DNA from: Calidifontibacillus oryziterrae
GTDB lineage: Bacteria; Bacillota; Bacilli; Bacillales; Bacillaceae_J
DNA: 64,000 nucleotides
Assembly: GCF_000331575.1 (NCBI RefSeq)
Contig: NZ_ANOK01000005.1
Location: forward strand, 1-64,000
Direction of reading: 5' to 3'
How positions within the stretch are numbered: the stretch's first letter is position 1; the number at the start of each line of letters is the position of its first letter. This document shows, one piece after another, positions 46,111 to 56,500 of this stretch. Under the pieces are notes generated by a model. The model made no database searches, was not told the DNA's origin, and saw nothing but the letters and a program-made list of their open reading frames with translations. A program made the translations under genes and the position numbers.

Positions 46111-47892
46111 CTAATTCGCCCACGACGATAGTGGTAATGTTACAGAAAAAGTTGAACCCTCTCCTACTTGACTTGTAACATCAATTTTCCCATTGTGATT
46201 CCCGACAATTTTATAACAAACCATAAGACCTAAACCAGTTCCCTTCTCTTTGGTGGTGAAAAAAGGTTCACCTAATTTATCTAACATCTCTTGAGACATA
46301 CCAGTCCCTTGGTCAATAACATCAACTTGAACAAAATCCTTTAGTTTCTTCGTTAGAATTATGATTTTACCTTTATCCATAACCTCAATTGCATTTTTTA
46401 TAATATTTATAAAGACTTGCCTTATTTTTGTTTCTTCACAATCTATGTATATTTCTTTTCTATCACTTAAAATTTCAATTTCTATATTTTTTAAAATCGC
46501 TTGTGTATCTAGCAATGTTTTTACATTGTTCAAAAGCGCAACTATATTTGTAACTTTCAATGTCTCACTGTGCGGTTTCGCAAGTATTAATAATTCACTA
46601 GAAATTTGTTCAATTCTTGAAATCTCATCATTTATTATTGTTAAGTAAATTTCATTACTTGTATCCTCAAGCAGTTTGACAAACCCTTTAATTGCTGTTA
46701 ATGGGTTTCTAATTTCATGAGCAATCCCCGCAGCTAATTCACCTGCAATACTCAGCTTTTCAGAACGTACCATTAGCTTTTCGTTTAGCTTTTGCTCTGT
46801 TAAGTCAATTAATATGTATAATGCTGCACTTTCCCCTTCAAACCAGGTTGGAATCCATTTTACTGCAAAGTACCTAAATTCATGATTTGGCAGCAAAAGC
46901 TTATATTCACTTAAGCCGTTTTTAGTTGCAGATGTAGTTTTATCAAACAGCTTCGAAAAAGCTTTCCCTTGAATATCAACACTATCAAAGCTCTTTATTC
47001 CGGTATGATTAACATAGACAATATGATCATTCTTAGTAATTACAATGGAAACAGGTAATTCCTCAATAAGATTGCGATAAAACTTTTCACTTCGTTCAAT
47101 AATAGACTTCTTCCTATTAATTTCATCATACAATTTTTGCAGTTTTTTATTTTGGTCTTGCAAAAATGTGATGTCCTTATCAAGCTTTTGCAGCCTTCTT
47201 ATTTCCCCATTTGAAAGAGGATTTAAGTTTTCTTTTCTGTAAAACGGCGAGAGAACGATTTGATCGTCAGTCATAAAATATTCGTGCGTTTTAAGCATCT
47301 CATTTTGAATATATGCCGGAACTATTAAACCATTATACGTACAGACTATAATTGTTTTCGATTCAGCAACAACCTCGTCACATCGAGATTCATAAAGTCT
47401 TAATTTCGAAACGGCTGGTTCATCCATTTGCAAGGATACTTGACCCCATATTCGGAGGAACAAACCCTTTTCTAAATACAGACTTACTGTGTCTTTTAAC
47501 ATCTGGATGCTTCTATCAACATCAAAACTGGCATTAGTAAGGTAAAACGTATCATTTTCAACAAATACTATGAGTTCTATATCATCCTTTTTATAACCAT
47601 TAGTTGTCAGCTTTTCTATTACTTCTTCATAAATATCAATTTTATCGACGATAATAACTTGTTGCCTTTTAGTAAGCCCTTCAGTTATAAAACCTAAAAG
47701 GTTATTAATATACTTCTCTCTTTCATAAAAAGCATAGAAAACATGAACCCCTTTTTGTAAGGCTTCATCATTATTTGTAAGCTGTGATAAAACATTTTGT
47801 TGATTCAAACCACTTGAGCCATTAATTATATAGCGAAGCATAATGAACCCTCCTAAACTCCCATAAAGCACTAACAACAATAATTGATCCAT
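46111..47892 (-). CDS. MEDS-PAS sensor histidine kinase
   Basis: A 593-residue kinase. N-terminal hydrophobic stretch (about 3-24), MEDS/DcmR sensory domain (about 45-215; GVHVFYAFYEREKYINNLLGFI), coiled coil (about 230-275), PAS (about 270-365), HisKA with the phospho-acceptor in AGIAHEIRNPLTAIKGF, and HATPase with N-box NIIKNAIEVMDKG, DQGTGMS, and GTGLGLMVCYKI. No response regulator adjoins it, so it is an orphan kinase, as sporulation kinases are; MEDS domains occur in kinases sensing C1 compounds or unknown signals. Confidence 0.85.
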   Translation of the reverse strand: MDQLLLLVLYGSLGGFIMLRYIINGSSGLNQQNVLSQLTNNDEALQKGVHVFYAFYEREKYINNLLGFITEGLTKRQQVIIVDKIDIYEEVIEKLTTNGYKKDDIELIVFVENDTFYLTNASFDVDRSIQMLKDTVSLYLEKGLFLRIWGQVSLQMDEPAVSKLRLYESRCDEVVAESKTIIVCTYNGLIVPAYIQNEMLKTHEYFMTDDQIVLSPFYRKENLNPLSNGEIRRLQKLDKDITFLQDQNKKLQKLYDEINRKKSIIERSEKFYRNLIEELPVSIVITKNDHIVYVNHTGIKSFDSVDIQGKAFSKLFDKTTSATKNGLSEYKLLLPNHEFRYFAVKWIPTWFEGESAALYILIDLTEQKLNEKLMVRSEKLSIAGELAAGIAHEIRNPLTAIKGFVKLLEDTSNEIYLTIINDEISRIEQISSELLILAKPHSETLKVTNIVALLNNVKTLLDTQAILKNIEIEILSDRKEIYIDCEETKIRQVFINIIKNAIEVMDKGKIIILTKKLKDFVQVDVIDQGTGMSQEMLDKLGEPFFTTKEKGTGLGLMVCYKIVGNHNGKIDVTSQVGEGSTFSVTLPLSSWAN

Positions 47893-48072
47893 TAGATGAA
47901 AATAATCGAGTTAATTAGTAGAAATTATGAAGTAAACCTGCTTCGTTAAAAACGTTTGGTAGTTTTAAAAATATTTTAAACTTAGAATTATTTCACATTA
48001 TTTATATATTTTATTAATTATACCATTTTTTACTATTATGATGGTAGTATTAACAGATATAACTACCCTATA

Positions 48073-48747
48073 TTACCTGTTAGAAATTTGCCAATCTATT
48101 TCCCAAAGCCCGTTTTCACGCAAAAAGGCATTAGTTCGAGAAAAAGGTCTACTTCCAAAAAAACCTTTATTAGCAGAGAACGGGCTTGGATGTGGCGATT
48201 TAATTATTAAATGCTTTGCAGACGTTATTAGTTCTTGTTTCTGCTCGGCAAACCGACCCCAAAGGATAAATACAACTGGTGTCTCCCGTTCATTTAATTT
48301 TTCTATAATTTTATTAGTGAAATTCTCCCAACCTAAAGCTTTATGTGAATTTGGAATTCCGGCTCGAACAGTTAAAACAGCATTTAACAACAATACACCT
48401 TGTTTTGTCCATTCAACTAAGTAACCATTATTAGGAATATAACAACCCAAATCCGCTTGAAGTTCCTTGTAAATATTTTGTAGAGATGGCGGAACTACAA
48501 CCCCAGGTTTAACAGAAAAACTTAATCCATGAGCTTGACCGTGACCATGGTACGGGTCTTGTCCGATAATTACTACTTTCACATCTTTATAGGGAGTAAA
48601 ATGTAATGCATTATAAATATCGTATCGATCAGGATAAACAGATTGTGTTTTGTATTCTTCCTTTAATACACTTCTCAGCTGCTGATAGTAAGGTTTAGCA
48701 AATTCTTCTTCAAGCAAAAGAGCCCAATCATTTTTCAAAATCGCCAT
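48073..48747 (-). CDS. ung: Uracil-DNA glycosylase
   Basis: A 224-residue base-excision repair enzyme removing uracil from DNA. Catalytic Asp in [18 protein letters not shown], and the DNA-contact His loop in [17 protein letters not shown]; also the proline-rich [12 protein letters not shown]. Length is standard for family-1 UDG. The gene is alone, with a divergent 600-bp regulatory region to its right. Confidence 0.93.
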   Translation of the reverse strand: MAILKNDWALLLEEEFAKPYYQQLRSVLKEEYKTQSVYPDRYDIYNALHFTPYKDVKVVIIGQDPYHGHGQAHGLSFSVKPGVVVPPSLQNIYKELQADLGCYIPNNGYLVEWTKQGVLLLNAVLTVRAGIPNSHKALGWENFTNKIIEKLNERETPVVFILWGRFAEQKQELITSAKHLIIKSPHPSPFSANKGFFGSRPFSRTNAFLRENGLWEIDWQISNR

Positions 48748-49007
48748 TAGGTTTCACACTCACTTTAATTAGTTAGTAATTTTCATTATATAAACAATAT
48801 AAACTACCTTTTCATTTTTATTGTAAATAATTGTTACCGATGTTAGGGAAAAGTTTTAATGGGGTACGTGGTGATTTATTAGCGCATGTCGCAATAATTA
48901 TATCAATATATTGTTTCACCAGTGCTTAATATATATTTTTTGATTAAAAAAGGTGTTTCCAAACTTTTTTATTTAATTAATCTTGGTTTCTTTAACGCCT
49001 TACTTCT

Positions 49008-49023
49008 TGTGATATATATCACG
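49008..49023. promoter_or_regulatory. Possible Fnr/CRP-type palindrome
   Basis: TGTGATATATATCACG fits TGTGA-N6-TCACA with one mismatch. It is about 200 bp before the riboswitch and 260 bp from ung, so its target is unclear. Confidence 0.35.
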
Positions 49024-49228
49024 ATATTTAAACGTCTAAACATAGTATCAATGCTTAAAATTCGATTTGTCTCGTTATCAAAAACAGCTTAAGATCCTAT
49101 CGAAAAGAAATGATTAATAAAATATCTCAGGATAATTTTTGAACATTATGTTAAATTTTACCCAAACTATATAATTCCTCCAACAAATCAAATAAAATAA
49201 GATTCAAATTAAGAAAATATAAACTGCA

Positions 49229-49313
49229 GCAAAGAAGATTCATCTTTATTTGGGCGCTTGGATGAATCGGAGCGAGTAGCGCAACCGGCCATTTTATTTT
49301 GGCCGGTTTTTTT
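49229..49313 (+). promoter_or_regulatory. Cyclic di-GMP-II riboswitch with overlapping terminator
   Basis: The conserved c-di-GMP-II (GEMM-II) core is present: TTTGGGCGCTTG (49249-49260), then GTAGCGCAACCGGCC (49276-49290), as in the C. difficile aptamer GGGCACUUG...GUAGUGCAACCGACC. The P3 pairing covaries (GCGCT with AGCGC here). A terminator, ACCGGCC-N10-GGCCGGT plus TTTTTTT (49284-49313), shares its 5' arm with the aptamer 3' strand. Ligand binding should therefore block termination, an ON switch. It lies 30 bp before the secreted-protein operon. Confidence 0.85.
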
Positions 49314-49343
49314 CATTTTAAGACTATCAGGAGGTTCAACAGC

Positions 49344-50264
49344 ATGCAAAAAAATTGGAAACTATTCATTTCTATGATTTTAATTCTCTTCAGTTTTCCT
49401 TCACAAATATTCGCAGAAAATTTTGAAGGCTTTTCTGTTTCAGATATGATTATAGAGCTTACAGGAAAACCAGGAGACAAAATCACCCATACATATAAAG
49501 TATTTAACGATACAGATAATACCGTTTCAGTATCGCTTAATATTAAGGACTTCAAACTTGAAGGGAAACAACTTAAATTTCCAACAAATGGACATGAATC
49601 CTTTTCTGTTATGAAGTGGTCAAATCTCAACGATAATGTTTTAAATTTAGAAAAAAAAGAATCAAAAGAAGTCGCACTAACTGTTTCCATCCCCAAAAAC
49701 GCTGAGATTGGCGAGCACTCCGCGCTAATTTCTAATAAATTTTCAAACCCAAATACTAATGCATCACAAGTAAAATTCGAAACAGAAATATTACCCATTC
49801 TTTATGTTACAGTAACGAATCCAGACGGTACGATCCCAACGGATAAAAGATGGAGTTTAATTAACACAAGCCAAGATAAGATAAATGGTGGATATTTTCA
49901 CTTCTTTGTAAAAAACGAGGGAAATGTACATTTAGAATCAGAAGGTAGTATCGAAATAGTGAATCTTCTTACAAAAGAGTCGACATCAATCCAGATTCCA
50001 ACAATTAACCTGCTTCCAAATCATGAAAAAGACATAAAGGTATTATGGGAAAAACTTGATTTAATTGGGATATATAAAGGAACATATCAATTTTCAATGG
50101 ATGGAGAAAGATTTGAAAAAGACTCAGTATATTTAGCTGTTGTTCCTTGGGTATTTATTTTAACTAGTTTGGTAGTCATCATTCTCTTATTCTTGGGAAT
50201 CAGAATATATTTAAGGAGGTTAAAGAAGAGATGGATAGAGGAAGCAACTAGATTAAAAGAGTAA
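49344..50264 (+). CDS. Surface protein with Ig-like/DUF916-like domains and C-terminal membrane anchor
   Basis: A 306-residue exported protein. Signal peptide (about 1-22, ending IFA), beta-rich ectodomain: first half (about 25-145) with PGDKITHTYKVFNDTDNTVSVSLNIKDF-type strands and SIPKNAEIGEHSALIS; second Ig-like half (about 150-260) with GGYFHFFVKNEGNVHLESEG. Then a membrane helix (about 268-290) and a basic tail. This is the layout of DUF916/DUF3324 proteins that bind WxL proteins and wall. Start ATG at 49344 with AGGAGG 8 bases upstream. Controlled by the c-di-GMP-II riboswitch. It may hold or assemble the secreted protein encoded next. Confidence 0.78.
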   Translation: MQKNWKLFISMILILFSFPSQIFAENFEGFSVSDMIIELTGKPGDKITHTYKVFNDTDNTVSVSLNIKDFKLEGKQLKFPTNGHESFSVMKWSNLNDNVLNLEKKESKEVALTVSIPKNAEIGEHSALISNKFSNPNTNASQVKFETEILPILYVTVTNPDGTIPTDKRWSLINTSQDKINGGYFHFFVKNEGNVHLESEGSIEIVNLLTKESTSIQIPTINLLPNHEKDIKVLWEKLDLIGIYKGTYQFSMDGERFEKDSVYLAVVPWVFILTSLVVIILLFLGIRIYLRRLKKRWIEEATRLKE

Positions 50265-50344
50265 GTTCCCCTTGTCACCCCATCCTTCCGCCAAAGGAAA
50301 GGGTTTTATATATAATACTCAAATTATATTTTAGGAGGCAAATC

Positions 50345-50887
50345 ATGAAGTATATTAAAAAACTACCAAAGCTACTTCTATGTACTCTATTACTAGCTGC
50401 TTCTGTACCATTATACTCTCTAGCAGCAAATGAAGTAAACATAACTGCAAAGCTTTGGCCAAAGTCAGGGATGTCATTAAATTTCAACGAAGTTAATTTT
50501 GAAGGATTCATCGGGGCTTCTAACAACGCTGCAACATTTTCTCTTAATGACCAAATCGTGACCGAACCATCATTATCTGTTCGATATCATACAAACTATA
50601 CTGCCTATATTACTGGTACGAACTTCTCAGATAGTGCTGGTAACACATTGGACATTGAGCGTTTAGGCTTATCCGTTGATGAGGGAGCATTTGCTCCAAT
50701 AACAACTGATTCCGAAGAATTTACTAGTGATTCCGGAAATGGAGCAAGTAATGATGTAGTCAATTTAAATTTTAATCTTGACCTATCTTCTCAAGATAAT
50801 AGTTTTTCCGATAATGAAGTATTGTCTAGTATTAGTGATGAAACAAACTTTGTAACAACTGTTACTATCTCTATACCTGGTTTTTAA
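50345..50887 (+). CDS. Secreted beta-rich protein of unknown family, c-di-GMP operon
   Basis: A 180-residue exported protein. Signal peptide (about 1-28, SLAA before the mature N-terminus ANEVNI). The mature ~150 residues are acidic, without Cys, rich in Ser, Asn, Thr and Asp, with alternating strand-like stretches (NEVNITAKLWPKSGMSLNF, NFVTTVTISIPGF at the C-terminus). No sortase, SLH or LysM signal. I do not recognise a family. It follows the anchored Ig-like protein by 80 bp with its own AGGAGG, so it is likely its partner, e.g. a fibre or matrix subunit; this is inference. Confidence 0.7.
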   Translation: MKYIKKLPKLLLCTLLLAASVPLYSLAANEVNITAKLWPKSGMSLNFNEVNFEGFIGASNNAATFSLNDQIVTEPSLSVRYHTNYTAYITGTNFSDSAGNTLDIERLGLSVDEGAFAPITTDSEEFTSDSGNGASNDVVNLNFNLDLSSQDNSFSDNEVLSSISDETNFVTTVTISIPGF

Positions 50888-50896
50888 TAACTATTT

Positions 50897-50931
50897 AAGG
50901 AAGGCAATTCATTTTTTTGCCTTCCTTTTCT
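50897..50931 (+). terminator. Terminator of the c-di-GMP-controlled operon
   Basis: AAGGAAGGCA pairs with TGCCTTCCTT around an 11-base loop, ending TTTC. The rest of 50932-51286 is AT-rich with no gene seen. Confidence 0.85.
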
Positions 50932-51286
50932 ATTTCTGAGTGTTTTCAGCTTGCGAAACTTTTTATAGACTTTGCTTCTATCCGTCCATGTTAAAGCCTA
51001 ATACTAGAGTGACAAAATAATAAAAATGTTTTTTCGATTAAAGATATTCAAATGAATAATTGATAAATATAATCCTGCATATAATAAATCATATATGAAT
51101 TATAGCGAAATATATACCTTTTCCAACTTTACACAAAATTTTTATAGAACAACTACAAATATTTTAGTATAATGATATTAATATTTTAAAATAATTCACA
51201 ATTGGCAAAATTCACTTTAAATATACAACCTAACAATATAATTGTGAATTTTTTTTATGCATCTATTAGAATTCGGAGGGAAGTAC

Positions 51287-52519
51287 ATGAAGAATTTAAT
51301 TCTAAAGTGGAACCAGTTAAGTCTAGTAAAACGAATACTTATCGGTATGATTATAGGTATTATTTTAGCTGTTACGATACCTGATGCCGCTAAATGGATA
51401 TCAATTTTTGGTTCCTTATTTGTTGGGGCATTAAAGGCCGTTGCACCAATATTGGTATTTTTCTTAGTTATCGCAGCCATATCTAATCATAGAAGTGGTA
51501 TGAAAACAAATATGAAATCCATTCTTGGATTGTATGGAATCGGAACATTCCTTGCTGGATTTGTGGCCGTTTTGGCGAGTTTCCTTTTTCCGGTAAGCTT
51601 ATCACTGACTACTGGCGCAGAGGGTTTAACACCTCCCGGTGGTATTGTCGAAGTACTGAAGACATTATTATTTAATATTGTAGACAATCCAGTTAATGCT
51701 TTAATGAATGCTAACTATATCGGCATTTTAACTTGGGCTATCCTTCTTGGTATTGCTTTAAGAAGGGCTACCGATTCTACTAAGGACATGTTTGCTAATT
51801 TTTCAGATGCCATCTCACAGCTAGTAAAATGGGTTATTAATTTAGCTCCGATCGGAATCATGGGTCTTGTATTTGATGCGATTGTAACGAATGGTTTAAC
51901 GGCTCTGCTCGATTACGGAAAATTACTTTTAGTACTTCTCGGATGTATGTTTTTTGTTGCCCTTGTCGTAAATCCTATTATTGTATATCTTTATATTCGA
52001 AAAAATCCATATCCACTTGTATTAAGAGCTTTGAGAGAAAGTGGAATTACAGCATTCTTTACACGGAGCTCAGCTGCTAACATTCCGGTAAATATGAGTT
52101 TATGTGAAAAACTAAATTTAAATAAAGATACTTACTCAGTATCAATACCATTAGGGGCCACAATAAATATGGCTGGTGCAGCAATTACGATCGCAGTTCT
52201 AACTCTTTCCGCTGTTCACACTCTAGGTATTCAAGTAGATATTGGTACAGCACTAATTCTTGTCGTTTTATCAGCTGTATCTGCTGCTGGTGCTTCAGGG
52301 GTTGCCGGTGGATCACTGTTGCTTATTCCTCTCGCTTGTAGTTTATTCGGAATTCCTAATGACATTGCAATGCAAGTCGTTGGTGTTGGTTTTATTATCG
52401 GAGTTTTACAAGACTCTTGTGAAACTGCACTTAATTCTTCAACCGATGTTGTCTTTACAGCAACAGCCGAATATGCCAAGCTACGTAAGGAAGGCAAAGA
52501 GGTTGTTGTTAATCCATAA
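51287..52519 (+). CDS. sstT: Serine/threonine:Na+ symporter SstT
   Basis: A 410-residue dicarboxylate/amino-acid:cation symporter of the SstT group, importing serine and threonine with Na+. About eight to ten helices plus two re-entrant loops; the conserved [14 protein letters not shown] (hairpin 1) and [18 protein letters not shown] (the NMxG-type cation site), and [15 protein letters not shown] near the end. ATG at 51287 has GGAGGG 7 bases upstream; an ATG at 51257 has none. Monocistronic with terminator. Confidence 0.88.
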   Translation: MKNLILKWNQLSLVKRILIGMIIGIILAVTIPDAAKWISIFGSLFVGALKAVAPILVFFLVIAAISNHRSGMKTNMKSILGLYGIGTFLAGFVAVLASFLFPVSLSLTTGAEGLTPPGGIVEVLKTLLFNIVDNPVNALMNANYIGILTWAILLGIALRRATDSTKDMFANFSDAISQLVKWVINLAPIGIMGLVFDAIVTNGLTALLDYGKLLLVLLGCMFFVALVVNPIIVYLYIRKNPYPLVLRALRESGITAFFTRSSAANIPVNMSLCEKLNLNKDTYSVSIPLGATINMAGAAITIAVLTLSAVHTLGIQVDIGTALILVVLSAVSAAGASGVAGGSLLLIPLACSLFGIPNDIAMQVVGVGFIIGVLQDSCETALNSSTDVVFTATAEYAKLRKEGKEVVVNP

Positions 52520-52546
52520 AAAGATTTTTTAGTATAGACAAACTGT

Positions 52547-52597
52547 AGACCAACCCTTCACAAATGAGAATTTGTAAAAGGATTGGTCTATTTTATT
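52547..52597 (+). terminator. Terminator of sstT
   Basis: TAGACCAA with TTGGTCTA, extended by CCCTT/AAGG and an inner ACAAAT/ATTTGT helix, followed by TTTTA. Confidence 0.8.
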
Positions 52598-52665
52598 AAA
52601 GTTCTGAAATTTTAGTTTTACATTTAATTAAGCGATCTATTTTTTGACTAACCTTGTCCGCTCAG

Positions 52666-52767
52666 GTGGTTGGCAATGTCGCTATCCTAGCTTTAAATCC
52701 AATTAATCGATGTTATTACGGTCAGTTGGCAATGTCGCTATCCTAGCTTTAAATCCAATTAAGTGAT
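52666..52767. repeat. ~41-bp direct repeat
   Basis: A segment starting GTTGGCAATGTCGCTATCCT occurs at about 52670-52710 and 52733-52769. No gene. It is part of the 1.0-kb gene-free stretch 52520-53541. Confidence 0.8.
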
Positions 52768-52859
52768 TGTCGTAATAATACGCATAATACTATGGGAAAT
52801 TATTTGAAAATCTTTAGTACGATCAGTTAATACGTTCAAATAATATGCTCTAACAAACG

Positions 52860-52907
52860 ACAAACCCGTTCACAAATAAAAAATTTGAAAATGGGTTTGT
52901 TTTTTTG
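52860..52907 (+). terminator. Orphan terminator-like hairpin
   Basis: ACAAACCCGTT pairs with AATGGGTTTGT (with inner AAATTT pairing) and ends in TTTTTTTG. No gene precedes it directly; it could end a small RNA or be a second sstT terminator. Confidence 0.55.
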
Positions 52908-52989
52908 TACAGGATTTATTTGATATTAATATTTGGAAATTAGTTTTGTTTATAAGAGGAAAACTGTTAAGTCCTAGTTTGAGTTTTAC

Positions 52990-53170
52990 GGACATACGTT
53001 CCGTTATTTGTTAGAATTAGCTATTAAGTTAAATCTAACGGACATACGTTCCGTTATTCAATCAATAAAGATGCTTTTTTGTATGTTTTTTATCAAATAA
53101 CGGATCTGGTGTCCGATAAAATTGGAGAAATACATGATTTTGATAAAATAACGGCCCTGGTGTCCGTTAG
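52990..53170. repeat. Dispersed ACGGA-N7-TCCGT inverted repeats, locus 2
   Basis: Four elements at about 52989-53008, 53037-53057, 53098-53116 and 53151-53169. The part 53070-53150 closely matches 37493-37570 including its non-palindromic linker. Non-coding. Confidence 0.85.
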
Positions 53171-53400
53171 TATATCTATTCCATTATTTTGTGAGGCTTG
53201 GTAATTCTAATTAACATCTTTAGTTGAAGAACTCGATTTAAAATCATCAGAAACTTCCCAAATTACGGTATTTGTGGCTTAAACTGCACGAAGTTAGGTA
53301 TGCTAGAAAAATTCGGAATTCCCCTTACATTTCGCATGGCAAGAAACAAATATCGTTACTTATTCTTTAATACATAACAAGGTTAATATTTCGAAAACAT

Positions 53401-53425
53401 AAAAAAAAATCACCCAAAAGGGTGA
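53401..53425 (-). terminator. Terminator of the SLH adhesin gene
   Basis: Read leftwards: TCACCC-TTTT-GGGTGA followed by TTTTTTTTT. It lies 117 bp past the adhesin stop. Confidence 0.8.
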
Positions 53426-53541
53426 AAATATATTTTTATAGAAAAAATCTATAAGTGTTTTTACTCTTCAGTTAACTTGAATCCACTACATAAATTCTTA
53501 TATGAGTATTAGCAGTGTTAATAGACTCGTCCATTGCTTCA

Positions 53542-56500
53542 TCAGTTATTTAAGTTTAGTAAATTCATAATCACTGTTGCTGCCTCTGCTCTTGTTGCTT
53601 TTCCTTGTGGATTAAAAGTTTGATTTGGAAGACCGTTTACTATTTTGTAATTCGCAGCTGTGTTCACAGCGCTTTCTGCCCAGCTCGCAATTTTTTCACT
53701 GTCTAGGAAGTTATTTTTTGAATCAACTTGCTTAAGTGCTCCTGCATTAACAATCATGACTGCCATTTGTTCCCTAGTAATTTCTTCATTTGGTCTAAAT
53801 TGATCTTCACTTAATCCATTTACAATACCAATTGTCGCTGCCTGCTCAATCACATTTTTCGCCCAATGATTTTGGATATCGGAAAATGTTTTACTATTAT
53901 TTTTCGTTTCCTCTATTCCAATAGCCTTAGCAAGCATAGCCACAAATTCTGCTCTAGTGACTGTTTGGCTCGGTTTGAATGTTCCATCAGGATATCCACC
54001 TACAGCCCCTTTTAAAATTAATTGGCGAATCGTATCTTCAGCCCAGTGTCCGCTTATATCGTTAACGATAATAGAAGTTGATGTAGGATTTTCTACTTGT
54101 TCTTTTGGTGGTAGTGCAAGAATCGTAAATGTACTAAATCTTTCAATTGAGAATGATAGACCAATAGGTTGATTATTTTGATCGTAAACAATTTTGCCCG
54201 TTACCACTTCATTATCATCCTTACTATGCTGCACTAGCACACCTAGAGACGCTAGGAAAGTCTTTTGTTCATCCGGGTCGCTTGGAATATCAATGCCCTC
54301 TAATGGTAATGTTACATCTGTTTTCCCTTCGTAATTCGTTTCTATTTTAAGCGACTGACCTACTTTTGTTCCATTTGGGGCAATAATACTAATCACAGAA
54401 TCCGTTTCTTGAATTTCTGTAGATGCTTTTATTTGTTCAATTGTAAAAGTAACGTCTTGATTTAAATTGCTCAATGTAGTTGTTGGAATTGAAATCGTTG
54501 CATGATTCGATTCAATTGTAACGGCCAAATCGTTATTACTTATGCGACTTAGTGTTTCCTTTGATAAGGTTGCTTCAACTTTATCTGCAGGATCTTCCTT
54601 TGAAGTATTTATTTCAATCGTAATCGTATTTTGATTTTTATTTAATGCGTCATTTATTAATTCCGTTGCTTTTGTTTCATTGATCGTTACTTGATCAACC
54701 TTTTGTCCATTTTGAACAGTTCTTGTAACTGTGCCATCGGCCGTTGTACTGTTTTGGTTAGATGATGAGCTTGAACCACCACCGCCACCACTGCCGCCAG
54801 TTGCTGGCTGAGCTTTAATGGTCAAAGTAAAGCTTTTCGCCTGGCTTGTACCGCCTTCCTTGCTGACAGTAGCTGTTAGGGTAACGGACTTATCTCCCTC
54901 GCTGTGGCTTGGTCTTGTAACTGTCCCGTCGCCAGCGATGACCGTAGGATCACTGGAGCCCCAGCTTAGGGTTGTGCCATTGGTTCCCGCTGTCGGAAGA
55001 TAGAGTCCTGTGGTCACGTTATTTTCGGCGCTGTTTTCTCCTTTGATGATATCCCAGGTTATTGCCTCTGTATCAATCGTGATCAGTTCATTGATTTCTC
55101 CCATAGTCAGGGGCTGCCACTGTAAGAGAGGATAAGTAAGAACCTCGGTGATTCTCCAGACGCCGCTAAAGTCCCACCCCTCGTAGGTTGCCTGTTGTCC
55201 CATTTCGGCAGTGTTTTTTGGTCTTCCCTTGCCGATATCATCATTTTGTCCTGATGTTTCGCTGTCGTAATAGCTATTTGTGACTTCATCGTAGTTTTTA
55301 CCAACCAGACCACCCACCGTTGCATCGGAGTCCCCTGCCACAGCCCCTATACTGTAGCTGTTGTTGACAATTCCGCCGTTGAAGCCAATCAGACCGCCCA
55401 CTGAAGCATTAACACCACCAGTGACGTCGCCAGTGCTATAGCTATTTGTAACGGTGCCGCCATTGTAGCCGATTAAGCCCCCAGAGTATTCGTCATCTCC
55501 ACCTGATACTGTTGCCAAACTGTAGCTGCTACTGACCGAGCCGTCATTATAGCCCAGCAATCCGCCTGCGCGTCCCGCACTGCTTACAGTACCGCTTAGA
55601 ACACTGCAGTTACTGATGATTCCATAATTATGTCCCACCAGACTACCCGCAAAGGCATAATCTCCGGTCAGGCTATTTTCTATAATGACACTCTCTAGAG
55701 TGATGTTTTTCAGAACTCCGCCGGTATCTATTGCACCAAATAAGCCCACCCAGGTCAAGGAATTGCTAGATGTCAGATTAGTTATGGTCCACCCGTTGCC
55801 TTCATAACTGCCGGCAAATTTTGTTCCTTTAAATTCATTCCCGATGGGTGTCCAGTTGGCATAGCCTGATAAATCAATGTCGTCAGTCTGCTCGAAGTAG
55901 ATATCGCTAGTATTGAGATAATTTCGTACTGCATCAAGTTGGTCCGCTGTTGCTACTTGATAAGGGTCTGCTTCTGTACCACTGCCATCACCCGGCCAGT
56001 CTAGAGATATATCAACGGCATAGGTAGTTGTTTTGCCGTCAAAGGTGATCGTCAATACTTGATCATCAGCAGGTACGCTGCTGTCAAATCCAGTGATGTT
56101 TGCAGCTGTAATCGGCAAGGCGGCTTTGTTATTCCCCGCATAGGTTCCTGTGACAACAAGGCCGGTGTTGTCCAATGCTTCTCCCACTGCATAGGCTAAC
56201 TTAGTTGCTGGTGTCGTGATGGCGATGCTGTTTAGAGTTATGCTACCGCCACTGTCATAACCAAGCAGTGCGCCTACCGTGGCACTATCCCCTCCTGTGA
56301 CATTGCCAGTACTGGAGCTGTCTTTAATTTCCGAAACACTATTCCCATGATGATAACCTACCAGGCCGCCCACATATGCCCGTTCTTCGCCACTGACATT
56401 TCCAGAACTATCGCTATTGTTAATTTTCGCCCTATTCCTGCCTACCAGCCCGCCAATAGACGACGAATAATCAAAATAGAAATATCCATTATCGCTTTTA

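Noticed and set aside
48038..48424. 128-residue plus-strand frame over ung
   Set aside because: Shadow of ung on the opposite strand, whose catalytic motifs are clear.
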